Positions 63,313 through 64,000 of a stretch of 64,000 nucleotides of DNA are shown one piece after another. The stretch comes from Streptomyces sp. HB132. GTDB taxonomy: Bacteria > Actinomycetota > Actinomycetes > Streptomycetales > Streptomycetaceae. The stretch is taken from positions 310,001 to 374,000 of the forward strand of contig NZ_JAFBGA010000008.1 in assembly GCF_016909575.1 (NCBI RefSeq). Direction: 5' to 3'. How positions within the stretch are numbered: the first letter of the stretch is position 1; each line of letters begins with the position of its first letter. A model generated the notes under the pieces. It did not search any database, was not told where the DNA came from, and worked only from the letters and a program-made list of their open reading frames with translations. Position numbers and translations under genes: made by a program.

Positions 63313-64000
63313 TCGAACCGACCTTCTTCTGCGACGAACTGGCGCGCCGGTCCGTGGAGTTCTACACGGGTGTGCCGTGCTCCTTCTTCCAGGGGCCCAT
63401 CAGCCTGCTGGGGCAGGGCGGCCGCGGCCGTTACGTGGCCGCCGCCAACGAGGGGGCCGCGCTCGCCATGGCCACCGGCGCCGAGCTGGCGGGCACGCGG
63501 TCGGCCGTCATGTTGCAGAACTCCGGGTTCGGTAATCTGCTCAACCCGCTCACCTCCCTCGTCATGACCTTCCGCGTGCCCGCGCTGGTCTTCATGAGCC
63601 TGCGCGGGTGGCCCGATCCGGCGGCCGACGAGCCGCAGCACGCCGTGATGGGGGCGTCCCAGCACGGCCTGCTCGATGCCCTCGGCATCGACCGGTGGAC
63701 GCTCCCGCCCAGCCCCGACGGTCTCGTGGACGTCCTCGACCAGGTGGAGCACAGCCGTGCCGAGGGGCGTCCGGCCTTCGTCCTCGTGCCCAAGAACACC
63801 GTGGGGGTGGACGACGGCACGGTGCCCCCGACCGCCGCCTCGTTCGGCCGCAGGCAGGCGCTCGCGACGCTCGCCCCGCACCTCGGTGACGCGGCCGTGT
63901 ACGCGACGACCGGGTTCATCAGCCGCGAGTTGTACGCGGTCGCGCACCGGCCGGACAACTTCTACATGCAGGGTTCGATGGGGCACGCGCTGAGCCTCGG
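63309..64000 (+). CDS. ppd: Phosphonopyruvate decarboxylase, 5' part
   Basis: The first 230 residues of a thiamine-diphosphate enzyme that decarboxylates phosphonopyruvate to phosphonoacetaldehyde, pulling the unfavourable PEP mutase reaction forward. The Ppd hallmarks are VAAANEGAALAMATG (catalytic Glu48), the MLQNSGFGNLLNPLTSLVMT block, and FYMQGSMGHALSLG at the window edge, the beginning of the cofactor-binding region. ATG 63309 overlaps the PEP mutase stop (ATGA). The gene continues beyond base 64000, so its end and any following reductase or transaminase are not visible. Confidence 0.96.
   Translation, partial: MIEPTFFCDELARRSVEFYTGVPCSFFQGPISLLGQGGRGRYVAAANEGAALAMATGAELAGTRSAVMLQNSGFGNLLNPLTSLVMTFRVPALVFMSLRGWPDPAADEPQHAVMGASQHGLLDALGIDRWTLPPSPDGLVDVLDQVEHSRAEGRPAFVLVPKNTVGVDDGTVPPTAASFGRRQALATLAPHLGDAAVYATTGFISRELYAVAHRPDNFYMQGSMGHALSL

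Overview
The window is high-GC actinobacterial DNA, almost certainly Streptomyces or a close relative. The evidence is strong third-position GC bias, overlapping ATGA/GTGA gene junctions, a Tat-dependent secreted hydrolase, LacI and TetR regulators, and two secondary-metabolite loci. No rRNA, tRNA or CRISPR array was recognised.

Layout. (1) 1-2201: the edge of an exopolysaccharide locus (3' end of a GDP-fucose synthase-like gene and a priming sugar-phosphate transferase). (2) 2388-5179: a 2.8-kb mobile unit bounded by 31-bp inverted repeats and a CTTAG direct repeat. It carries a broken IS630-type transposase plus passengers (DinB-like protein, broken ArsR regulator, AHSA1-like protein and their operator palindromes). 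(3) 5189-10518: stress and DNA-repair genes: ankyrin protein, catalase and its overlapping Fur-type regulator, Ada-AlkA fusion, Ogt and AlkB. (4) 10630-17911: a five-gene MoxR ATPase / VWA / SWIM-like / DUF5682-like cassette. (5) 18354-19506: GNAT acetyltransferase and a decayed TetR gene. (6) 19939-43333: a nonribosomal peptide locus: MbtH protein, a 4822-aa NRPS (Cs-A-T-C-A-T-C-A-T-C-A-T-E), a 2521-aa NRPS (C-A-T-C-A-T-R) and a convergent Sfp-type phosphopantetheinyl transferase. The last adenylation domain has a clear phenylalanine code and the chain ends in a reductase, so the expected product is an N-acylated hexapeptide with a C-terminal phenylalaninal (or alcohol) and a D residue at position 4. 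(7) 43580-52632: a catabolic region on the minus strand: secreted GH43-like protein, permease, HEXXH protein, HyuA-like protein, FAD oxidoreductase, LacI regulator and a short-chain dehydrogenase. (8) 53215-64000 (runs off the end): a phosphonate biosynthetic locus.

The phosphonate locus is the most unusual part. PEP mutase and phosphonopyruvate decarboxylase make the C-P bond. They are the last visible genes of a tightly packed run with a FomA-like phosphonate kinase, an HPr-kinase-like P-loop protein, a TauD-like iron/2-oxoglutarate oxygenase, a glycerate kinase, an Ldh2-type 2-hydroxyacid dehydrogenase and a two-permease ABC exporter. Upstream of the exporter lie a Pol-beta-type nucleotidyltransferase and a separate 17-codon peptide gene (54560-54613) followed directly by a terminator-like hairpin, the arrangement typical of a ribosomal precursor or scaffold peptide. 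A peptide gene beside two kinases, a nucleotidyltransferase and C-P bond enzymes matches no pathway I know. It is the best candidate here for an undescribed system, possibly a phosphonate-modified or phosphorylated ribosomal peptide.
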